Source of the DNA: Streptomyces sp. rh34
GTDB lineage: Bacteria; Actinomycetota; Actinomycetes; Streptomycetales; Streptomycetaceae
Length of the DNA: 56,867 bases
Reading direction: 5' to 3'
Assembly: GCF_002551245.1 (NCBI RefSeq)
Contig: NZ_NTGZ01000014.1
Coordinates: 1 to 56,867 of the forward strand
The notes beneath the pieces are model-generated. The model did not search any database and was not told the DNA's origin. It worked only from the letters and a program-made list of their open reading frames with translations. Positions 52,960 to 56,867 of the stretch are shown here, piece after piece. The number at the start of each line of letters is the position of its first letter. Positions within the stretch are counted from its first letter, which is position 1. The translations under genes and the position numbers were made by a program.

Positions 52960-54410
52960 GCCCCAGGCGGCGACGTCGCGCCCGGACCACAGGTTGCGAT
53001 CCTCGGCCGACCCGAAGGACAACCGCCACCCTCGCTCCGAACGTCGGACTCGCCCGCGTGGACGAGTTGCGATCCTCGGCCGCCCCGGAGGCCGACCGCC
53101 ACGGCGTCGTCCGCTGATCCGGTGACACCGAGACCAAGTTGCGACCCTCGGCCGCCCGGGAGGGCGACCGCCACCTGCACGGTGTAGTCCCAGACGCCGT
53201 CGTACGCGGGGTTGCGATCCTCGGCCGCCCGGAAGGGCGACCGCCACATCGTCCGAGTAGACCGTGCGGAGTACGAGCACAGGTTGCGATCCTCGGTCCC
53301 CCGGAGAACGACCGCCACAGCCAGGTGGTGACGAATCCCGGTAACCACCTCGTCGTTGCGATCCTCGGCCACCCCGGAGGGCGACCGCCACTTGCCAGCC
53401 TGAAGCCCCGAACGATGGGCGGTACGACGTTGCGATCCTCGGCCGCCTTCGAGGGCGACCGCCACCACCTGCCGCTGCACCAGGGCGGAACGAAGTACCA
53501 GTTGCGATCCTCGGCCGCCTCGGAGGGCGGCCGCCACCTGTGCCTGCTGCAACATTGCCTCGGCGCCTCGCGGTTGCGATTCTCGGTCGTCCCGAAGGGC
53601 GACCGCCACGTCGGTGTCGCCCCCGGCTGCCGTACTGCTGGCAGTCGCGATCCTCGGCCGCCCCGCAAGGCGACCGCCACCGGGCAAGCCGAAACCAGAA
53701 GCATGGCGCTCTTGTGGTTGCGATCCTCGGCCGCCGTCGAGGGCGACCGCCACGACAGCGCCTTGCGGGCGATCTCTTCCAGCTCGTCGTTGCGATCCTC
53801 GGACACCCCGGAGTGCGACCGCCACCTCACGCGTCCTCCCGTGTCGAGATCGTGCCGATCGGGTTGCGATCCTCGGCCGCCCCCGAAGGGCGACCGCCAC
53901 CTCCGCGCCGGGCAGCGCCTCGCGCACCATGCGCATGTTGCGGCCCTCGGGCGCCCCGGAGGGCGACCGCCACTTGCCAGCCTGAAGCCCCGAACGATGG
54001 GCGGTACGACGTTGCGATCCTCGACCGCCTTCGAGGGCGACCGCCACGAGCTGGCCTGTGTCGACCCCGCCGGATGGACCGGGTTGCGATCCTCGGCCGC
54101 CTCCGAGGGCGACCGCCACACTTCGACAGCACCTCACCCGCGGTGGACTTGAAGTTGCGATCCTTGGCCGCCTTCGAGGGCGACCGCCACGCTGGTCAAG
54201 GCGCTCACCGGGTCCGGCGACCTGGTGTTGCGATCCTCGGCCGGCTGCGAGGGCGACCGCCACGCCTGGCTCCGAACGTCGGACTCGCCCGCGTGGACGA
54301 GTTGCGATCCTCGGCCGCCCCGGAGGGCGACCGCCACCCCGAGGGCCCGCGACACCGTCTTGGCCGCTACGCCGTTGCGATCCTCGGCGGCCCCGGAGGG
54401 CGACCGCCAC
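52949..54410 (-). CRISPR. CRISPR array 6 (20 repeats, with leader)
   Basis: After a partial repeat end at 52949-52959, full repeats start at 52993, 53066, 53138, 53211, 53283, 53355, 53429, 53501, 53573, 53644, 53717, 53789, 53863, 53937, 54011, 54083, 54154, 54227, 54301 and 54374. Leader 6 is on the right, so reading is leftward. Two spacers occur twice within the array (53392-53428 = 53974-54010; 53030-53065 nearly equals 54264-54300), and 53319-53354 nearly equals one in array 2. Confidence 0.95.
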
Positions 54411-54550
54411 CCTGTCTGAACAGTGCAAAGAGCGTAGCGCCCTTCGTAGAGGGAGCCTGCTGGAGGTGACAGTTCTGGTGGATTCGGGCATCTGGCTTCG
54501 GTGTGGTCCGCGTGTCGCGTGTGTGCTTCCGGTTCCGAAGCGGTCTGGAG
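54411..54550 (-). promoter_or_regulatory. CRISPR leader 6
   Basis: Homologous to leader 2 over its whole length, including GGAACCGGAAGCACACACG and CTTCGGAACC blocks, TCACCTCCAG and TTCAGACAGG at the repeat. The -10-like element reads TACGCT here instead of TAGGCT. Confidence 0.8.
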
Positions 54551-54619
54551 GTTCCAGCCACATCCGAGGGGGGCTTTGCGGCAAGGGGTCGGAGTCTCCG
54601 GTTCCGGTCCAGCGGGCAA

Positions 54620-54812
54620 GGACCTGATCGCCGGAGGCTACAACACCAACTTCGGCTTCAACTGGTTCCACCAGACCTCCGACGCCATCACGGCCAGCGC
54701 TCCGAACGTGGCTCGGAGCGGGGCGTGGGCCGTGAAGTCGACCAGCGGCGCGGAAATCACGCGCAGGAAGCGAACGTTGGCCTCCGACACCGCCGGTTGG
54801 CCGCCGCGATGA
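54620..54812 (+). pseudogene. Fragment resembling a carbohydrate-binding/phage tail protein
   Basis: The frame reads LIAGGYNTNFGFNWFHQTSD, then AITASAPNVARSGAWAVKST and stops soon after. The pattern of a leading G-x-N-T-x-F-x-F-x-W and a closing R-S-G-x-x-A-V-K resembles CBM_4_9-like domains in phage tail or secreted proteins. The rest is missing and the start is unclear. Confidence 0.35.
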
Positions 54813-54972
54813 GCTTCGGGGCGCTCCAGTGCAGCTTGGTGCCCCGGCGGCTGGTGTCCGCGTCGACGCCGCTCAGCTCGCCAATCACGCAATCACCGTC
54901 CAGGTGGCGTCGCCATCCGGGCGCGGCGAGCTCGGGCAGCCGGTCCGTCCACGGTACGGCCGGGACCCGACC
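54805..54972. repeat. Direct repeat, right copy (partner 50884-51075)
   Basis: Second copy of the internal piece of the pseudogene at 50692-51310, with an internal deletion of about 20 bp. Confidence 0.8.
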
Positions 54973-54984
54973 GGGTCCTGCTGG

Positions 54985-55110
54985 TGGTCTCGTATCTACC
55001 GCACCAACTTCACCATGCGGCAGCTCGCCCTTAGTTTGTCTCCGGCTCACCGTCTGCCGGGTTATCCAGCGCCTGCGTCAGTTGCTGGCCCCGCGGCTGG
55101 TCGACTTCGG
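54985..55110 (+). pseudogene. IS5-family transposase N-terminal fragment
   Basis: YRTNFTMRQLA in one frame and TVCRVIQRLRQLLAPRL in the next match the N-terminal helix-turn-helix of DDE_Tnp_4 transposases. The catalytic part is gone. Confidence 0.5.
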
Positions 55111-55198
55111 CACCCCGTCACCCTCAGCAACTCCGCCTGGATCGGTTTCCGGCATCCGGGCGATAGACAGCCATCATCACCTGACTGGCAATCAGGAA

Positions 55199-55217
55199 AG
55201 TCAGCGAAAGGTCAGCA
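55199..55217 (+). repeat. Predicted integrase arm-type site, right
   Basis: AGTCAGCGAAAGGTCAGCA, 17 of 19 bases like the site at 32202-32220 and in the same orientation. It lies about 320 bp inside the right core. Confidence 0.45.
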
Positions 55218-55384
55218 TCGATCCGATTGAACCCTGACACACAAGCTTGAACACGAGACTCGACCTACCACCCCTCAAATCCACTAGACCCCCGAGCTCC
55301 GAGCACAAGACACAGACGAACCGGGCAGACGGCGTAGCGGCCACCAGTGGAAGCGCGGCCAGCCCGTCTTTAGGTTTCCGCAGG

Positions 55385-56350
55385 TCAGCACGCACGTCCA
55401 CGTGGCTTCAGCGGGGTCGGGGGCAGTTCCGGGGCGGGCAGGCGGGCGCCGTCGTAGCCCTGCACCTCACCGAACCGCGAGCCCTCCTCCCAGTCCTTTC
55501 GTGCCTGTACGATCTCCTCACCGGATCGGGCGATGAAGTTCCAGAACATGACGAGTTCCTCCTCGAACGGCTCGCCGCCCAGGAGCATCAGCCCGGCGTC
55601 GGAGACGGCGCGCAGCGGCAGTTCGGTGCGGCCGCAGCCGAGGTAGAGCATCGAGCCGGGCAGCACGGGGACGCCGTCGACCTCCGCCTCGCCCGACATG
55701 GACAGGACCGCGTACTCGAAGTCGGGGTCCAGGGGCAGGCGGGCCCCGGCGCCACCCGCCAGGGCCACGTCGGCGCCGACGATCGGGGTGTACGCGGTGC
55801 CGGGCGAGGCCGCGCCGTCCAGTTCGCCCAGGATGACGGTGGCGGTCACGCCGGGGGCGGTGACCACGGGCAGGTCCGTGTGGTGCTGGAAGTGCGGCTC
55901 GATGTTGCGGTGCGCTTCCGGGAGGGCCACCCAGAGCTGGGCTCCGTGCAGCAGCCGCGCGTGTTCCTTCGGGCTCTCCTCGGAGTGGCTGATGGCACGG
56001 CCCGAGGTCATCAGGCCCAGTTCGCGAGGGCGTACCGTCTGCAGGCTGCCGAGGCTGTCCCGGTGGAGGACCTCCCCGTCGTGGAGCCAGCTGACGGTCT
56101 GGAGGCCCATGTGGGGATGGGGCGGGACCTGCATTCCGGGCTCGTCGGCGATGTCGTCGGGGCCGTAGTGGTCCACGAAGGCCCAGGCGCCCACCATGCG
56201 CCGGCCGAGGTTGGGCAGCAGGCGGCGGACCTCGGTGCCCTCGCCGAGCTGGACACGGCGGGGGGCGAGAAGCTCACGGACGGGCTCGGCGACGACGAAG
56301 CCGCGCCCTCCGCAGACGGAGGGCGTGGCCTGGCGATCGAGATTGCTCAT
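55385..56350 (-). CDS. Pirin-family protein, probable integration target restored by the element
   Basis: 321 residues from ATG at 56350. The N-terminal pirin cupin carries the metal-binding histidines (FVDHYGPD, PPHPHMGLQT and GRAISHSE), and the C-terminal cupin ends in the FWNFIARSGEEIVQARKDWE helix. Bacterial pirins can act as quercetinases or redox-sensitive cofactors; the substrate here is unknown. The last 55 codons (left of 55549) differ more from the displaced copies B and C than those two differ from each other, and the codon where homology begins (ATGTTC) is the predicted crossover. The 3' end therefore probably came with the element. Confidence 0.92.
   Translation of the reverse strand: MSNLDRQATPSVCGGRGFVVAEPVRELLAPRRVQLGEGTEVRRLLPNLGRRMVGAWAFVDHYGPDDIADEPGMQVPPHPHMGLQTVSWLHDGEVLHRDSLGSLQTVRPRELGLMTSGRAISHSEESPKEHARLLHGAQLWVALPEAHRNIEPHFQHHTDLPVVTAPGVTATVILGELDGAASPGTAYTPIVGADVALAGGAGARLPLDPDFEYAVLSMSGEAEVDGVPVLPGSMLYLGCGRTELPLRAVSDAGLMLLGGEPFEEELVMFWNFIARSGEEIVQARKDWEEGSRFGEVQGYDGARLPAPELPPTPLKPRGRAC
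55537..55549. repeat. Predicted attR core inside the pirin gene
   Basis: AGTTCCAGAACAT, identical to 32138-32150. On the coding strand it spans ATGTTCTGGAACT, a palindrome-like GTTC-TG-GAAC around which strand exchange may occur. Confidence 0.6.
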
Positions 56351-56497
56351 GACGCTCAACCTATTCCCGTAGGGGCGTGGGGCACCGGGTCCCACGCCAG
56401 AATTTTAGTGGAATGTTCAACCATTGTGCGGTGTTGTCATGGCTGAACGTACGGCGGGGCGGTCCGGAGCCGGCCCGCACCACACGAAGGAGGACGC

Positions 56498-56863
56498 GTG
56501 AGCGAGACCGAGACCTACTACGAGTTCGGCACCGCCGCCGACCGGTGGGACCGGGCGCAGATGTTCTTCGAGTCCAAGGAGTACCTGACGGCCGCGCGCA
56601 TCCTGGGCGGACTCGTCGAGGAAGCGCCGGAGCTGGTCGCGCCGCGGCTGCTGCTGGCCCGCTCCTACTACCACTCCGCCCGGCTGGGGAAGGCGGAGGA
56701 GGAGCTCCGGGCCGTTCTGGAGCTCGACCCGGTGGAGAGCTACGCGCGGCTGATGCTGGGCCGAACGCTGGAGCGCCAGGGGCGGGCCGCCGACGCGGCG
56801 CCGCACCTGCGGATGGCCGCCGCCCTCACCGGCGACTTCGGCCCCGGAGCCGCCCGCTCCTGA
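56498..56863 (+). CDS. Small tetratricopeptide-repeat protein
   Basis: 121 residues from a GTG at 56498 with GAAGGAGGA upstream. Three TPR-like helix pairs are visible (AQMFFESKEYLTAARILGGL, ARSYYHSARLGKAEEELRAV, GRTLERQGRAADAAPHLRMA), leaving a short acidic N-terminus. TPR proteins mediate protein contacts; nothing more specific can be read. It is divergent from the pirin gene, and this pair is probably the ordinary chromosomal context of the insertion site. Confidence 0.88.
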   Translation: MSETETYYEFGTAADRWDRAQMFFESKEYLTAARILGGLVEEAPELVAPRLLLARSYYHSARLGKAEEELRAVLELDPVESYARLMLGRTLERQGRAADAAPHLRMAAALTGDFGPGAARS

Positions 56864-56867
56864 GTCG

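Larger units (their letters stand above)
32138..55549. mobile_element. Putative integrative element carrying a type I-C CRISPR-Cas system
   Basis: The left boundary has the 13-bp core AGTTCCAGAACAT, the displaced pirin end and the integrase. The right boundary has the same 13 bp inside the intact pirin gene (55537-55549). Related GTCAGC-type repeats lie just inside both ends (32202-32220 and 55199-55217), as expected for integrase arm sites. Cargo includes excisionase, cas genes, six CRISPR arrays, nuclease genes and phage or IS fragments. No replication or transfer gene is recognisable, so the element may be defective or mobilisable in trans. Confidence 0.6.

Noticed and set aside
34876..54410. 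Assignment of the arrays to type I-E, I-G (I-U) or III
   Set aside because: Cas7 (Csd2), Cas8c (Csd1) and Cas5c signatures are specific to type I-C. No Cas6, Cas10, Csb or Cse gene is visible, even though the 37-bp repeat is longer than usual.

Overview
The window is high-GC actinobacterial chromosome, almost certainly Streptomyces: GTG starts are frequent, GGAGG-type ribosome sites precede genes, stop/start overlaps couple operons, a twin-arginine signal is present, and the gene families (berberine-bridge-type oxidase, HisKA_3/LuxR pair, pirin, type I-C Cas proteins) fit. The first 32 bases are not genomic. They are the end of a 454 A primer fused to the Nextera mosaic end, so the window starts at a contig edge and homopolymer indels should be expected. 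I saw no tRNA or rRNA gene.

Left flank (33-7715): the 3' end of an unknown gene, a secreted FAD-linked oxidase, a two-component pair with a CPBP membrane protease, decayed universal-stress and iron-alcohol-dehydrogenase genes, and a secreted beta-propeller protein.

Segment 1 (7716-32150) is bracketed by two direct copies of the 3' end of a pirin gene, both cut at the same point. It holds a PPOX-type oxidoreductase, a lipoprotein, a membrane protein, a MacB-like efflux operon divergent from its own two-component system, a DD-carboxypeptidase, an IS5-family element inside an aldo/keto reductase remnant, an Rrf2-SDR-SnoaL cluster with matching operators, an HxlR/hydrolase pair, and a peptide/metallophore-type ABC transporter behind a Zur-like palindrome.

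Segment 2 (32138-55549) looks like a second, more recent integrative element. It has a tyrosine integrase and an excisionase at the left end, and at the right end the full-length pirin gene, whose 3' end would be supplied by the element. Its cargo is a type I-C CRISPR-Cas system: cas3, cas5c, cas8c and cas7 on the minus strand, a second truncated cas3 on the plus strand, and about 100 repeats of about 37 bp in six arrays. Three arrays have homologous leaders. No cas4, cas1 or cas2 is visible. Two arrays contain a head-on inversion whose junction is a palindromic hybrid repeat, and several spacers are shared between or within arrays. An Mrr-like restriction nuclease, a Uma2-family nuclease (frameshifted) and a secreted HNH nuclease cut off by an array lie among the arrays.

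Right flank (from 55550): the rest of the pirin gene and a small TPR protein. The working model is tandem accretion of two elements at one pirin attachment site. The CRISPR system can probably interfere but not acquire spacers by itself, and its arrays seem to have grown and rearranged by recombination between repeats.
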